64,000 nt of DNA from the NCBI RefSeq assembly GCF_000808575.1, contig NZ_JWLW01000017.1, forward strand, positions 186,001-250,000. The letters run 5' to 3'. The translations under genes were made by a program, and so were the position numbers. Below the pieces are notes generated by a model. It saw only the letters and a list, made by a program, of their open reading frames with translations, was not told the origin of the DNA and did not search any database. This DNA comes from Alteromonas marina (GTDB lineage Bacteria > Pseudomonadota > Gammaproteobacteria > Enterobacterales > Alteromonadaceae). Shown in pieces: positions 32,053 to 42,464 of the stretch (positions within the stretch are counted from its first letter, which is position 1; the number at the start of each line of letters is the position of its first letter).

Positions 32053-34347
32053 CTATTCACCGAAAGGCGTATTTTGCAGCCAATTTTCTAGGTCTGAACG
32101 ATTAAGAGGACGACTGATGAAATAACCTTGTGCGATATCACACCCCCACTCTTTCAAGATTTCTAGCGACGCAACATCTTCTACACCCTCTGCAACCACT
32201 TTTAAATTGAAGACACTTGCTAAACTAAGCACGGTGTGAACTATTTGTTGATCGTTCTCGTCGCTTGCTAGAGCAAGAATAAAGCTTTTATCTATCTTGA
32301 TTGTTGTGACTGGTAGATTCTTTAAGTACGCCAATGAAGAATAGCCCGTGCCGAAATCATCTATCGCAAAGTGAAATCCACGGGCTGTTAGCTCATTTAG
32401 GTTCTCTATGGCGAGCGATGCGTCGGCAACCAAGTCACTTTCAGTAATTTCAAGTTCCAGCGCCTCAGGGGAAAGCCCCTCTTGCGTAAGCAAAGCAACA
32501 AGCTTACGCAGCAATACTTTGTTTTGTATGTCTTGAGTCGAAAGGTTCATTGCCACAGTAAATTCATATCCTTTAGCTCTGAAATAAGCTAAATCGGCAA
32601 TAGTCTGCTGCATAACCCAAGTCGTGACCTGCTCAATCAATCCTGCTTGCTCAGCAATAGTGATAAACTCATCAGGAGGAACAAAACCAAGTGCACTGTT
32701 GTTCCAACGAATTAACGCTTCCATACTACAAACTTTCATAGTCCTTAAATCAACTTTAGGTTGGTAGACCATAGACAGTTCATTCTGCTGACTGGCAAGA
32801 GCACGTTTTAACTCTGTTGTAATAGCAAGTCGGCGGTTATATTTATCTTCCAAATCAGTTCGATAGCGAACACACCAACTGTCACTGTGAATGGCTTCAT
32901 CGGTGACTATATTCATTTTTCTGAAGAGCTCTTCAGAGGATGCAGCATCTTGTGGGCACTCGATAATTGCCATTGCAACTTTTACAGGAATAGCAATTAA
33001 GTTGCTTTCAACAGGCTGCTCAAGTATATGCTTTAAAGTTTCCAGTTGGTCATCATTAAGAGATTCCTGCGATATATATAAAATCTCACCGCCAGCAAGG
33101 CGCGCAGACGTGCCAGGCCAGCGCTGTAAACGCTCAGCTAACGCTTTTAACGTATTGTCGCCATTTGAATAGCCATACAGGTCATTAATAGTTCGAAACC
33201 CAATGACGGTAATAGCCACCACTTGAACAGCCCGCCCTTCTTTGAGCTCGGATTCGAAAAAGCCTTCAACATAGTTGCGGTTAAAAAGCCCCGTTAACAC
33301 ATCGTGTTCTGCTTGATAGCGTATATGCTTCTCACGACTCTTAATACTCGCCTGCATACTATCAACAGCATTAGCAAGCTCGGTAATTTCTTTGAGTTTC
33401 GATGGCGCTTCAAGTGTCGCACCATAGGACCCTGAAGCCACCTTATTAACTGCTTTAACTAACTTAGAAACAGGCTCACTCACATTTCGTGCTAGTAACA
33501 GAGAAAGCCCCATAGCAACGAGTATTGCTAACAAACAAAAAGCTAATATGGTTAATTGAATGCGAGTAAACGCATTAAACGAAGAGGTTACATCTACAGC
33601 TAGCGTAATCGCCATAGGCAAGTCCTGCTCAGAGCCAATACTTACCTGTCGCGCAAAATAGGTCAACTCGTCTTTGAAAGTGACATCTACCCAAGACGGG
33701 TCGCGTTCAGATGAAAGTATGAGCTGAGCGTCTCCTTCATCTAAGGTTGCCTTTATAACCTTATTTGAACCTGCTTCTGAAATGATAATTTCAGCATCTA
33801 CAAGTTGTTTTAACTCGTTTAATAAATCGCTATCGAAATCAACACCAATAAGCATGTAATATCTAAGCGTTGGAATTTCTACCCGAATTAGATTTAGCTG
33901 CACCAAGTTGTTGTTAACAACAAAAAAGCCACTATCTTGACCTTTAGCTACAAGTGATAAGCTACTTTCTACGTTTTGGCCAGGCTCAAATAAATCGCTA
34001 TGGGTTGCAACTACTGTGTGATCTAAACTGACTAACGCAATGATGTTTGTATTTAGGCGTTCTGCGTAGCTTGTAAAAGCGGCTTCTATAGAGGGTATGT
34101 TTCCAGTGCCCACAGCGCGTCTAAAGTCGAAAGACCGAGACAGGACTTTTGAAACGCTTCTGATAACGGCTTGCCTGTCGGCAACGACTTTATCAAATAC
34201 TTTTTCAGCCAAGAGAATGTCGTGATCAATATTTTGAACTACTAGGGTGTTGGCTGAACGCCAGACAGCGCCAATAATCAGAAGTGATGCTATTACAATA
34301 CCTATCAGTAAGGTTTGAAATAAACTCTGACTTAGTGTTTTTTGCAC
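32053..34347 (-). CDS. Membrane c-di-GMP phosphodiesterase (degenerate GGDEF, intact EAL)
   Basis: The 764-residue protein has an N-terminal helix (about 12-32), a periplasmic sensor region (about 33-265), a second helix (about 270-292), a HAMP segment, a GGDEF-like domain and an EAL domain. The diguanylate cyclase motif is changed to A-G-G-E-I near 435, so synthesis is unlikely. The EAL domain keeps E-A-L-I-R-W near 545, N-L-S-T-Q-D, E-I-T-E-S, D-D-F-G-T-G-Y-S-S and E-G-V-E, so it should degrade c-di-GMP in response to a periplasmic signal. Single gene. Confidence 0.92.
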   Translation of the reverse strand: MQKTLSQSLFQTLLIGIVIASLLIIGAVWRSANTLVVQNIDHDILLAEKVFDKVVADRQAVIRSVSKVLSRSFDFRRAVGTGNIPSIEAAFTSYAERLNTNIIALVSLDHTVVATHSDLFEPGQNVESSLSLVAKGQDSGFFVVNNNLVQLNLIRVEIPTLRYYMLIGVDFDSDLLNELKQLVDAEIIISEAGSNKVIKATLDEGDAQLILSSERDPSWVDVTFKDELTYFARQVSIGSEQDLPMAITLAVDVTSSFNAFTRIQLTILAFCLLAILVAMGLSLLLARNVSEPVSKLVKAVNKVASGSYGATLEAPSKLKEITELANAVDSMQASIKSREKHIRYQAEHDVLTGLFNRNYVEGFFESELKEGRAVQVVAITVIGFRTINDLYGYSNGDNTLKALAERLQRWPGTSARLAGGEILYISQESLNDDQLETLKHILEQPVESNLIAIPVKVAMAIIECPQDAASSEELFRKMNIVTDEAIHSDSWCVRYRTDLEDKYNRRLAITTELKRALASQQNELSMVYQPKVDLRTMKVCSMEALIRWNNSALGFVPPDEFITIAEQAGLIEQVTTWVMQQTIADLAYFRAKGYEFTVAMNLSTQDIQNKVLLRKLVALLTQEGLSPEALELEITESDLVADASLAIENLNELTARGFHFAIDDFGTGYSSLAYLKNLPVTTIKIDKSFILALASDENDQQIVHTVLSLASVFNLKVVAEGVEDVASLEILKEWGCDIAQGYFISRPLNRSDLENWLQNTPFGE

Positions 34348-34546
34348 TCTAGTGCCCCGTGAAGAATAGACTAAATTTTAAGATGCGTAAAACGATGAAC
34401 TGCTAAAAGAATAGCTGAATAATAAAGATACGAACAGGTATAACACCCTGTAATTTTTGGTTTTTAACGCTTTGTTACAATTATAACAAGGTCAACAATT
34501 GTTTTGTTGGTTGCGTCTTCTTGCTTTCAAAAGGTCAAATAGAAAA

Positions 34547-34570
34547 AAGGCCAGCAACTTTGCTGGCCTT
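34547..34570 (-). terminator. Terminator after tRNA-Leu / secG
   Basis: AAGGCCAGCA (34547-34556) pairs with TGCTGGCCTT (34561-34570). On the minus strand a T-run follows. Confidence 0.85.
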
Positions 34571-34583
34571 CTCTTTCTTTAAT

Positions 34584-34669
34584 TGGTGCGGAAAGCGGGA
34601 CTTGAACCCGCACGAGCTATGCTCACCACCCCCTCAAGATGGCGTGTCTACCAATTCCACCACTTCCGC
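34584..34669 (-). tRNA. tRNA-Leu(GAG)
   Basis: The 86-nt minus-strand sequence starts GCGGAAGTGG, has a GAATTGGTAGACACG D-arm, an anticodon stem CCATC/GGTGG enclosing TTGAGGG (anticodon GAG), a long variable arm typical of leucine tRNAs, a GGTTCAAGTCC T-arm and an encoded CCA end. It follows secG by 9 bp, as in E. coli secG-leuU. Confidence 0.95.
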
Positions 34670-34678
34670 GAAAACTTT

Positions 34679-35092
34679 TTAGTTTGAACCTTCGCTATCG
34701 TCAGACATAGGAACGTCTGTCGCATCGCTTCCAACTACTGGAACATCACCCTGAGCTGCATCTTCAATCACTGGTACGTCTTGATCGGCTGGAAGCTCTA
34801 CTTGCTCTTCTAACGAAGCAGGAACTTCTAGGTTGTTCCACTCATCCTCTGCGCTTTCGCGGTTAGCTGTTATAGCACCTAAAGAAAGACTGATGAAGAA
34901 AAACAAACCTGCGAGGATTGCCGTTGTTCGAGTCATAAAGTTGCCAGAACCAGATGAGCCGAAAACCGTGTTCGAGCCGCCTGAACCAAATGAAGCGCCC
35001 ATATCTGCACCTTTACCTTGTTGGATCAATACAAATCCAATAAGCAATAGCGCTACAATTAGGTATGCTACTAATAGCACTTCGTAAATCAT
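34679..35092 (-). CDS. secG: Protein-export membrane protein SecG
   Basis: The 137-residue SecG is the small subunit of the SecYEG channel. It has two membrane helices (about 4-24 and 52-72) joined by the conserved Q-Q-G-K-G-A-D-M-G-A-S-F-G-S-G loop, and a long acidic, Val/Pro/Asp-rich tail (about 80-137), which makes it longer than the E. coli protein. ATG 35092 lies 10 bp after the tpiA stop. The order glmM-tpiA-secG-tRNA-Leu is usual for related Gammaproteobacteria. Confidence 0.95.
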   Translation of the reverse strand: MIYEVLLVAYLIVALLLIGFVLIQQGKGADMGASFGSGGSNTVFGSSGSGNFMTRTTAILAGLFFFISLSLGAITANRESAEDEWNNLEVPASLEEQVELPADQDVPVIEDAAQGDVPVVGSDATDVPMSDDSEGSN

Positions 35093-35102
35093 AAATACCT
35101 CG

Positions 35103-35846
35103 TCAGTTTGCCGCTTGGCAAATTGAAATAAAATCTTCAGCTTTTAAACTGGCTCCGCCAATCAAACCACCATCTACGTCCTTTTGCGCAAATAGGGTTT
35201 CAGCATTATCTGGCTTAACACTGCCACCGTACAAAATACGAAGGCCTTGAGCCAATTGTGCGTCTACTTTATTAAAGTAGCCGCGAATAAATTCGTGTAC
35301 TTCTTGTGCTTGCTCAGGGCTGGCTGTTTTACCAGTACCAATTGCCCAAATCGGCTCGTATGCAATAACAGTCTTACTGAGTTCGTCTACCGACATGGCG
35401 CTAACTAGTGCATCTAGTTGCTCGCCAACAAACGATTCAACATCACCTGCTTCTCTCACTTCAAGTGGCTCACCTACACAAATGATGGGTACGACACCTG
35501 AAGAAACACATTGCTTTGCCTTTAATGCAACAAGTTCGCTTGACTCGCCTTGATCTTCTCGTCTTTCTGAATGCCCAACAATTGCGTAACCGCAACCTGC
35601 TTCTTTAAGCATTTCAACTGACAACTCACCAGTGTGAGCGCCGTTATTAAGATGACTTACGTTTTGAGCACCAATGGCAAACGAATGGGTTTCAAATGCG
35701 TGTAAAAGAAGTGAAGGAGCGCAAATTACGATTTCCGAATCAGCTTTTACATTCGCCAGTTTTTGATTAAATTCAGCAACTAATGCTAAATTTCCGTTCA
35801 TTTTCCAGTTGCCAGCCACGAATGGCTTTCTAAGATTTATACTCAC
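35103..35846 (-). CDS. tpiA: Triosephosphate isomerase
   Basis: The 247-residue glycolytic enzyme interconverts dihydroxyacetone phosphate and glyceraldehyde 3-phosphate. Catalytic elements are in place: N-W-K-M-N-G near 12-17 (Lys), V-G-H-S-E-R-R near 92 (His) and A-Y-E-P-I-W-A-I-G-T-G near 164 (Glu and loop 6). The C-terminal phosphate loop I-L-Y-G-G-S-V-K is also clear. It lies between glmM and secG. Confidence 0.97.
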   Translation of the reverse strand: MSINLRKPFVAGNWKMNGNLALVAEFNQKLANVKADSEIVICAPSLLLHAFETHSFAIGAQNVSHLNNGAHTGELSVEMLKEAGCGYAIVGHSERREDQGESSELVALKAKQCVSSGVVPIICVGEPLEVREAGDVESFVGEQLDALVSAMSVDELSKTVIAYEPIWAIGTGKTASPEQAQEVHEFIRGYFNKVDAQLAQGLRILYGGSVKPDNAETLFAQKDVDGGLIGGASLKAEDFISICQAAN

Positions 35847-35942
35847 AACGCAGACCTTAGCCCTGTCTTCAAAGCGGGCGTGATATTAACTATTTAATTG
35901 AGAAGATACAAGCACAAAAAGCAAAATTTCCTGCTACGCCAA

Positions 35943-37286
35943 CTAATTGGCGAGATTACGAACAGTTTCAGCAATATGCTCTGCCCATTTGTGAGATTGG
36001 CTTTCGTCATTCGACTCAACCATCACACGAATTAACGGCTCAGTACCACTTTTACGTAGAAGTACCCTGCCCGTTTTACCTAACGCAGTCTCAGCCTCTT
36101 TCTTAGCATTTTGTACATCGCTGTGTGCTAAATAATCCACTTCTTGGTTAGCGTACCTCACGTTAACTAGCGTTTGCGGGTACATTTCAAACCCACTTGC
36201 TAAGTCGTGTAAGTCCATGTGCGAACGAAGCATTGCGGCAAGCACTTGAAGCCCGGCTACAATACCGTCACCCGTAGAGCTCATATTAAGATTGAGTACA
36301 TGACCCGAGTTTTCACCGCCAATTGACCAGCCTTTTTGCTGTAGCAGCTCCATCACATAACGGTCGCCAACATTACTTCTTGCGAAAGGAACACCAAGCT
36401 TTGACAACGCATTTTCCAGGCCTAAATTACTCATCAAGGTGCCAACGACACCACCCTGCATTTTGCCGTTCTTAAGCGCGTCGCGGGCAATGATGTAAAC
36501 AATCTGGTCACCATCAAGCACATTACCAAGATGGTCTACCATCATAATGCGATCGCCATCGCCGTCTAGGGCAAAGCCAAGATCAGCGCCTGTCTCTTTA
36601 ACCTTTTCAACAATCGCATCCATTGAGGTTGCGCCCACACCGTCGTTAATGTTTAAACCGTTGGGCGCTGTACCAAGTTCGATAACCGTAGCACCTAACT
36701 CTCTCAATACATTCGGGGCAATGTGATACGTTGCGCCATGTGCGCAGTCCACAACAATTTTAAGATCTGTCAGCGATAATTCTGATGGGAATGTCCCCTT
36801 ACAAAACTCAATATAACGACCCGCGGCGTCGTTTATACGCGTAGCCTTACCCAGCTTATCAGATGCCACACATGTCATTGGACGCTCAAGCATATCTTCA
36901 ATCGCTAACTCGATATCATCATCAAGCTTAAAGCCTTGCGCTGAGAAAAACTTAATGCCGTTATCGTAAAACGGGTTATGTGACGCACTAATCACTATCC
37001 CTGCTTCTGAGCGAAATGTTTTGGTGAGATAAGCAATAGCTGGCGTTGGCATGGGGCCTAGTAAACCGATATTGATACCAGCAGCTGATAAACCCGCCTC
37101 TAAAGACGACTCTAGCATGTAGCCAGAAATACGCGTGTCTTTACCAATAAGTACTTTGTTCGTCCCTCGTCCGGCAAGGACCTTACCTGCTGCCCACCCG
37201 AGTTTTGTAACAAACTCTGGGTTAATATTGCTCTCGCCTACCTTTCCGCGGATACCGTCGGTGCCGAAATATTTGCGCTGCGTCAT
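35943..37286 (-). CDS. glmM: Phosphoglucosamine mutase
   Basis: The 447-residue GlmM converts glucosamine 6-phosphate to glucosamine 1-phosphate for peptidoglycan and LPS. The phosphoserine loop I-S-A-S-H-N-P near 99-105, the metal-binding D-G-D-G-D-R near 241 and the substrate/phosphate-binding R-K-S-G-T-E-P near 407 are all present. ATG 37286 follows the folP stop by 9 bp. Part of the ftsH-folP-glmM cluster. Confidence 0.98.
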   Translation of the reverse strand: MTQRKYFGTDGIRGKVGESNINPEFVTKLGWAAGKVLAGRGTNKVLIGKDTRISGYMLESSLEAGLSAAGINIGLLGPMPTPAIAYLTKTFRSEAGIVISASHNPFYDNGIKFFSAQGFKLDDDIELAIEDMLERPMTCVASDKLGKATRINDAAGRYIEFCKGTFPSELSLTDLKIVVDCAHGATYHIAPNVLRELGATVIELGTAPNGLNINDGVGATSMDAIVEKVKETGADLGFALDGDGDRIMMVDHLGNVLDGDQIVYIIARDALKNGKMQGGVVGTLMSNLGLENALSKLGVPFARSNVGDRYVMELLQQKGWSIGGENSGHVLNLNMSSTGDGIVAGLQVLAAMLRSHMDLHDLASGFEMYPQTLVNVRYANQEVDYLAHSDVQNAKKEAETALGKTGRVLLRKSGTEPLIRVMVESNDESQSHKWAEHIAETVRNLAN

Positions 37287-37295
37287 TATTATTCC

Positions 37296-38120
37296 TTATT
37301 TTACTGAATTCAGCATTTTCACGATATTGACAGCATCAGCTGTTTCTTTCACGTCGTGAACGCGAATTATCTGTGCGCCCATTTGGGCGACAATTGTAGC
37401 GAGGCTTATGCTTCCCGCCAAGCGCTCATCCACTTTTCTATTTAGCAAATTGCCGATCATCGACTTGCGAGACATGCCTACTAACACCGGGTAACCCAGC
37501 TTCATAAGCGATGGCAAGTGTTTCACCAGCGTATAATTGTGTTCCAGTGACTTTCCGAAACCGTAGCCAGGGTCGAACAAAATCTTATCTTTAGCAATGC
37601 CCGCTTCTTCACAAGCATTACTGCGCGCGAGTAGAAACTGACCCACATCATTCACTACATCATCATACTCAGGGCTTTGCTGCATGGTTCTGGGTTGCCC
37701 CTGCATATGCATTAAACAAACAGGTACTTGTGCTTCAGCTGCTACTTGCAATGCACCAGGCTCTTGTAAAGCGCGTACATCGTTGATTAGCCCCGCGCCA
37801 GCTTTCACCGCTTCCCTCATAACGTCAGCCTTGCTGGTATCAATAGAAATAACACATGAGGTATTTTTAGCTACGGCTTCAATAACGGGTATTGTGCGAT
37901 CAAGTTCTTCCTGCAGCGATACGTCGGGCGCGCCTGGCCTTGTCGATTCACCACCTATATCAATAAAAGTTGCCCCTTCTTCAATCATGCGAAGCGCATG
38001 GTCAAGGGCTTGAGATACATTTGTGTGCTTGCCGCCGTCAGAAAATGAATCAGGCGTAACATTTAAAATGCCCATTACCTGAGGCTGTGACAGATCTATG
38101 AAGTACTTACCAAACTGCAT
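37296..38120 (-). CDS. folP: Dihydropteroate synthase
   Basis: The 274-residue enzyme joins p-aminobenzoate to the pterin diphosphate in folate synthesis and is the sulphonamide target. Signature blocks are M-G-I-L-N-V-T-P-D-S-F-S-D-G-G near 16-30, I-G-G-E-S-T-R-P-G near 56-64, D-P-G-Y-G-F-G-K near 187-194 and I-R-V-H-D-V near 256. A 210-bp gap containing a terminator separates it from ftsH, so folP-glmM-tpiA-secG may have its own promoter. Confidence 0.97.
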   Translation of the reverse strand: MQFGKYFIDLSQPQVMGILNVTPDSFSDGGKHTNVSQALDHALRMIEEGATFIDIGGESTRPGAPDVSLQEELDRTIPVIEAVAKNTSCVISIDTSKADVMREAVKAGAGLINDVRALQEPGALQVAAEAQVPVCLMHMQGQPRTMQQSPEYDDVVNDVGQFLLARSNACEEAGIAKDKILFDPGYGFGKSLEHNYTLVKHLPSLMKLGYPVLVGMSRKSMIGNLLNRKVDERLAGSISLATIVAQMGAQIIRVHDVKETADAVNIVKMLNSVK

Positions 38121-38284
38121 GAATTACCTGCATTACCTTTGTTTTGAAATTACCGTATTTCTTAGACAGAAAATATGTTGAGAAATGAAGCTATAAAGCA
38201 AACTGATTTTAACCCGCTGGATTAGTAATAAAACGTACCTAAACCCGTAAACTAACATCTAGATTAAAATCAAACTGCTCTAAT

Positions 38285-38313
38285 AAAAAACGCCAGTTTC
38301 ACTGGCGTTTTTT
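38285..38313 (-). terminator. Terminator after ftsH
   Basis: AAAAAACGCCAGT (38285-38297) pairs with ACTGGCGTTTTTT (38301-38313). T-runs on both strands make it potentially bidirectional. Confidence 0.85.
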
Positions 38314-38330
38314 TAAATGAGTGTGGAAGC

Positions 38331-40277
38331 TTAGCTTGGAATATCGCCCGGCTTACCTACCGACGGTTTGTCTACGCCGTCATTTTTAATTTCACCCTCG
38401 CGAACCGGTGCACCACCACTTGGCTTGTCGCCACCCGATGGCTTGCTGTCATCCCAGTCAGCAGGAGGACGAACGTCAGTGCGGTTCATCAGATCATCAA
38501 TTTGCTTTGCATCAATGGTTTCGTACTTCATCAGTGCGTCTTTCATTGAATGTAAAATATCGATGTTGTCTTCAAGGATCTTTTGAGCGCGCTCGTAGTT
38601 GCGGTCAATCAGTGACTTAATTTCCGCATCAATGGCACGTGCTGTGTCATCAGACATGTTTGTTGCCTTAGACATAGACTTGCCTAGGAACACTTCACCC
38701 TCGTCTTCAGCATAAAGCATTGGGCCCATTTTGCTCGACAAGCCCCATTGAGTAACCATCTTACGTGCAATTTCAGTTGCGCGTTCGATGTCGTTAGATG
38801 CACCCGTGGTTACTTTGTCGTCACCATAAATGATGGCTTCAGCAATACGCCCACCAAACAAGCTAGAAATCATACTTTCTAAGTGCTGTTTAGAGTGGCT
38901 CACTCGGTCTTGCTCTGGTAAGTACATGGTCACACCCAGCGCGCGACCGCGCGGAATGATTGACACTTTGTATACCGGATCGTGCTCTGGCACTAAGCGA
39001 CCTACGATAGCGTGACCCGCTTCGTGATACGCAGTCATTTCTTTTTCAGGCTCAGACATCACCATAGACTTACGCTCAGAGCCCATCATGATTTTGTCTT
39101 TCGCTTTCTCAAACTCTTCCATAGAAACAAGGCGCTTGTTGCCGCGAGCAGCGAACAATGCAGCTTCGTTTACTAGGTTAGCAAGGTCAGCACCTGAGAA
39201 ACCTGGTGTACCACGAGCAATAACTGACGGTTCTACGTTATCAGCCACTGGTACTTTGCGAATGTGAACCTTAAGAATTTGTTCACGGCCGCGGATGTCA
39301 GGAAGACCAACCACTACTTGACGGTCAAAACGACCAGGACGAAGAAGCGCAGGGTCTAGTACGTCAGGACGGTTAGTTGCCGCAATAACGATAATACCTT
39401 CATGACCTTCAAAGCCGTCCATTTCAACAAGCATCTGGTTAAGGGTTTGCTCACGTTCGTCGTGACCACCACCTAGACCTGCGCCACGTTGACGGCCCAC
39501 TGCATCGATTTCATCAATAAAGATGATACAAGGCGCCGCTTTTTTAGCTTGCTCAAACATGTCACGAACACGAGATGCACCTACACCCACGAACATTTCA
39601 ACGAAATCAGAACCTGAAATAGTAAAGAATGGTACTTTTGCTTCACCCGCGATAGCTTTTGCAAGCAACGTTTTACCTGTACCAGGAGGACCTACCATAA
39701 GTACGCCCTTCGGAATTTTACCACCTAGCTTTTGGAACTTAGACGGGTCGCGCAGGAAGTCTACCAATTCAGATACATCTTCTTTCGCTTCGTCACAGCC
39801 TGCTACGTCAGCAAATGTTGTCTTAATTTGGTCTTCACCAAGTAGGCGAGCTTTGCTCTTACCGAATGACATAGCGCCACGGCCGCCGCCACCCTGCATT
39901 TGACGCATGAAGAAAATCCATACACCAATAAGCAGTAACATGGGGAACCATGAGATGAAAATAGACGTCAGAAGAGACTGCTCTTCTGGTGGTTCACCGT
40001 ACACTCTTACGTCGTTCTTAACCAAGTCAGATACTAACTTGTCATCGAAGTAAGGTACGAATGTTTGGAAAGTTTCGCCTGAACGCTTAGTACCTCGAAT
40101 TTCGCCACTATTATTGATGCGAACTTCTCGAATATTTCCCTGTTCTGCTTCTCTCAAAAACGTTGTGTAGTCAGTTTGCGAACGAGACGATTCACTCGGT
40201 GAAAAGCTCTGGAAAACCGACATTAAAACAACGGCGATGACTAACCATAAGATTAAATTTTTTGCCATATCGCTCAA
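38331..40277 (-). CDS. ftsH: ATP-dependent zinc metalloprotease FtsH
   Basis: The roughly 645-residue membrane protease degrades unneeded membrane and regulatory proteins. Two membrane helices (about 8-24 and 105-123) flank a periplasmic domain; the AAA module has G-P-P-G-T-G-K-T near 195 and D-E-I-D-A-V near 253, the SRH A-T-N-R-P-D near 300, and the zinc site H-E-A-G-H near 418. The tail is Gly/Pro/Lys-rich. TTG 40277 has well-spaced GAGG upstream; the E. coli-like start would be ATG 40268. It follows rlmE, the conserved order. Confidence 0.98.
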   Translation of the reverse strand: MSDMAKNLILWLVIAVVLMSVFQSFSPSESSRSQTDYTTFLREAEQGNIREVRINNSGEIRGTKRSGETFQTFVPYFDDKLVSDLVKNDVRVYGEPPEEQSLLTSIFISWFPMLLLIGVWIFFMRQMQGGGGRGAMSFGKSKARLLGEDQIKTTFADVAGCDEAKEDVSELVDFLRDPSKFQKLGGKIPKGVLMVGPPGTGKTLLAKAIAGEAKVPFFTISGSDFVEMFVGVGASRVRDMFEQAKKAAPCIIFIDEIDAVGRQRGAGLGGGHDEREQTLNQMLVEMDGFEGHEGIIVIAATNRPDVLDPALLRPGRFDRQVVVGLPDIRGREQILKVHIRKVPVADNVEPSVIARGTPGFSGADLANLVNEAALFAARGNKRLVSMEEFEKAKDKIMMGSERKSMVMSEPEKEMTAYHEAGHAIVGRLVPEHDPVYKVSIIPRGRALGVTMYLPEQDRVSHSKQHLESMISSLFGGRIAEAIIYGDDKVTTGASNDIERATEIARKMVTQWGLSSKMGPMLYAEDEGEVFLGKSMSKATNMSDDTARAIDAEIKSLIDRNYERAQKILEDNIDILHSMKDALMKYETIDAKQIDDLMNRTDVRPPADWDDSKPSGGDKPSGGAPVREGEIKNDGVDKPSVGKPGDIPS

Positions 40278-40378
40278 TGCTACTAACCTCTATAAACCCG
40301 AATTGCTTGTATATTCAACAAGTTGTTTATTGAATAAACGACACAACTCGCAACGAAAACCGCTTATCTCAAAGCGTA

Positions 40379-41008
40379 CTACACTTTATACCCACAAGCC
40401 ACCAAATACACCTCTCGCGAACGTGATCTGGACGAGTCAGGCTTACGCGTCTTTATGGTTGTGAAAGATTGTTTAAGTGCGTTCATGAACTCAACAAACC
40501 CCTCACCTTGGAACACCTTTATGACAAACGAACCACCAGGCTTTAACACTTGGTGACACATATCAAGCGCTAGTTCGCAAAGGTACATAGAGCGAGATTG
40601 GTCAACCGACGCGTTACCTGCAAGGTTCGGTGCCATATCAGACAACACAATATCTACGGTGTTCCCACCGATTCTGTTCAATAGTGCGTCGAGAACAGCG
40701 TCCTCTCGAAAATCACCTTGTAAAAAGTCTACGCCCACAATTGGGTCCATGGGCAAAATATCGCACGCGATAACTTGACCATTGTCGCCAACGAGCTGTG
40801 CGGCTAGCTGTGACCAGCCCCCCGGTGCAGCACCAAGGTCTACAAGTGTCATTCCTGGTTTAATAAGCTTATCTTTTTTCTGAATTTCTTCCAGTTTATA
40901 GATAGCTCGCGAGCGCCAACCTTCCTTATTTGCTTTTTGCACATAATGGTCGTTAACGTGTTCTTGTAGCCAGCGTTTACTGCTGGCGGAGTGTTTCTTT
41001 TTTGTCAT
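40379..41008 (-). CDS. rlmE: 23S rRNA (uridine 2552-2'-O)-methyltransferase
   Basis: The 209-residue RrmJ/FtsJ-type enzyme methylates U2552 of 23S rRNA in late 50S assembly. The SAM site [12 protein letters not shown] near 57-68, D-I-L-P-M-D near 83, S-D-M-A-P-N near 124 and F-V-I-K-V-F-Q-G near 160 carry the K-D-K catalytic residues. It is divergent from yhbY and upstream of ftsH, as in E. coli. Confidence 0.97.
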   Translation of the reverse strand: MTKKKHSASSKRWLQEHVNDHYVQKANKEGWRSRAIYKLEEIQKKDKLIKPGMTLVDLGAAPGGWSQLAAQLVGDNGQVIACDILPMDPIVGVDFLQGDFREDAVLDALLNRIGGNTVDIVLSDMAPNLAGNASVDQSRSMYLCELALDMCHQVLKPGGSFVIKVFQGEGFVEFMNALKQSFTTIKTRKPDSSRSRSREVYLVACGYKV

Positions 41009-41103
41009 TCCAATACAATGTCATTAGGATTGTAGAGAAGATGGCGTTAGAATACGTTATTTCAAGCATAAACTAACAGATTAATTGTAAGAAATATTAC
41101 TAG

Positions 41104-41397
41104 ATGAAACTTTCAAATAAACAGAAACAATTCCTAAAAGGCCTAGCACACCCGTTAAAACCTGTTGTGCAGCTAGGTGGGAACGGCCTGACAGAAGGTG
41201 TGGTTGCGGAAATTGACAACGCGCTTGGTCACCATGAATTAATTAAAGTTAAGGTGCCAACTGATGATCGCGAAGAAAAAGCGCTTATCATGGACGCCAT
41301 TGTTCGAGAAACCAACTCAGTTAAGCTACAGGTAATCGGTCACACACTAATTATCTACCGCCAAAGCGAAGACTGTAAAATTCAGTTGCCAAAATAG
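41104..41397 (+). CDS. yhbY: Ribosome assembly RNA-binding protein YhbY
   Basis: The 97-residue CRS1/YhbY-domain protein binds pre-50S particles. Characteristic features are L-K-G-L-A-H-P-L-K-P-V-V-Q-L-G-G-N-G-L-T near 11-30 (the G-x-x-G-like loop) and the C-terminal I-G-H-T-L-I-I-Y-R. It is divergent from rlmE across 95 bp, the standard arrangement, and ends at a terminator. Confidence 0.95.
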   Translation: MKLSNKQKQFLKGLAHPLKPVVQLGGNGLTEGVVAEIDNALGHHELIKVKVPTDDREEKALIMDAIVRETNSVKLQVIGHTLIIYRQSEDCKIQLPK

Positions 41398-41418
41398 CTA
41401 ATAAATAACTGAATAAAA

Positions 41419-41440
41419 GGTGCCGATCCCCCTCGGCACC
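41419..41440 (+). terminator. Terminator after yhbY
   Basis: GGTGCCGA (41419-41426) pairs with TCGGCACC (41433-41440), followed by a T-rich stretch. Confidence 0.75.
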
Positions 41441-41511
41441 ATAGTTTTTCTTCTTACTTCTCGTTAACATCACGTTAATAATAGTGAAAACTCGGGTTTT
41501 AAGGGAAAAAT

Positions 41512-42288
41512 ATGACGCTAAATAATCTTACTGCCATTGTCACTGGCGGTTGTTCTGGACTTGGTCACGCCACTGCCATCGCACTTCGAGATGCAGGCGC
41601 TAACGTCAGCCTTTTCGACTTAAATGAAGAGCTTGGCGTACAGCGCGTAGCAGAGTTAGGCAACAACAATACACTTTTCACCAAAGTCGATGTGCGCGAT
41701 GAAGCTTCTGTTCAAGCGGCTATAGACGCGACAACCGAGAGGTTTGGGGCCATTTCTTTAGTGGTTAACTGTGCAGGCATCGCTCCCGCCAAACGTTTAC
41801 TTGATAAAGAAGGTAACCCTGCCCCGCTTGGCGATTTTCAGAAAACTATCGACATCAACTTAGTAGGAAGCTTTAATGTTTCTCGCTTAGTTGCAGCAAC
41901 GATGGCAAAACAATCGCCAATTAACGAGGAAGGCGAACGCGGTCTTATCGTGAACACTGCTTCAGTTGCTGGCTATGAGGGTCAAATAGGGCAAACCGCT
42001 TATGCCGCGAGTAAAGGTGGCATTATTGGTCTTACTCTACCAATGGCACGAGATTTAGCGCCGCTAGGCATTCGTGTTAATACCGTAGCGCCCGGTGTAA
42101 TGGGCACGCCCATGCTGCTTGCTATGCCAGAAAAGGTGCAAGACGCCCTTTCTGCTAACGTTCAATTTCCTAAGCGCCTTGGGCTACCAGAAGAATTTGC
42201 TAATCTGGTTATCCATATGGCGAACAATAGCTACCTAAATGGTGAAACAATCCGCTTAGACGGCGGGCTGCGCATGCCGCCTAAGTAG
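41512..42288 (+). CDS. SDR dehydrogenase, 3-hydroxyacyl-CoA dehydrogenase type 2-like
   Basis: The 258-residue protein is an SDR with T-G-G-C-S-G-L-G near 11-18, D-V-R-D near 61, N-C-A-G near 86, N-T-A-S-V-A-G near 146 and Y-A-A-S-K-G-G near 163. The insertion with A-K-R-L-L-D-K-E-G and the ending R-L-D-G-G-L-R-M-P-P-K resemble the HSD17B10/3-hydroxyacyl-CoA dehydrogenase type 2 group, suggesting a role in branched-chain or fatty acid breakdown. Monocistronic. Confidence 0.88.
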   Translation: MTLNNLTAIVTGGCSGLGHATAIALRDAGANVSLFDLNEELGVQRVAELGNNNTLFTKVDVRDEASVQAAIDATTERFGAISLVVNCAGIAPAKRLLDKEGNPAPLGDFQKTIDINLVGSFNVSRLVAATMAKQSPINEEGERGLIVNTASVAGYEGQIGQTAYAASKGGIIGLTLPMARDLAPLGIRVNTVAPGVMGTPMLLAMPEKVQDALSANVQFPKRLGLPEEFANLVIHMANNSYLNGETIRLDGGLRMPPK

Positions 42289-42334
42289 TGATTAAGTACA
42301 TTAATGCTTTAATCAAAAAAACGCTTTTCTGAAG

Positions 42335-42464
42335 TGACCCCCATTAGTTGGACATTCCAATTATTGGGGGTCATTTTATGTCAAAACACAATAGAGCGTT
42401 TAAAATAAAGCTCGCTCAGCTATTCGCCATCGCTACCATTAACAATGAGCGCAATATTGTATAG
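42335..42464 (+). mobile_element. Remnant of an IS3-like element end with orfA start
   Basis: TGACCCCCATTAGTTGGACA begins a near-perfect palindrome ending TGGGGGTCA at 42373. TGACCCCC plus TTGGACA is the terminal-repeat style of many IS3-family elements. Directly after it, ATG 42378 opens M-S-K-H-N-R-A-F-K-I-K-L-A-Q, an IS3 OrfA-like start, which after 14 codons runs into the 3' end of the Lon-like gene and stops at 42464. No other IS part is present. Confidence 0.5.
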
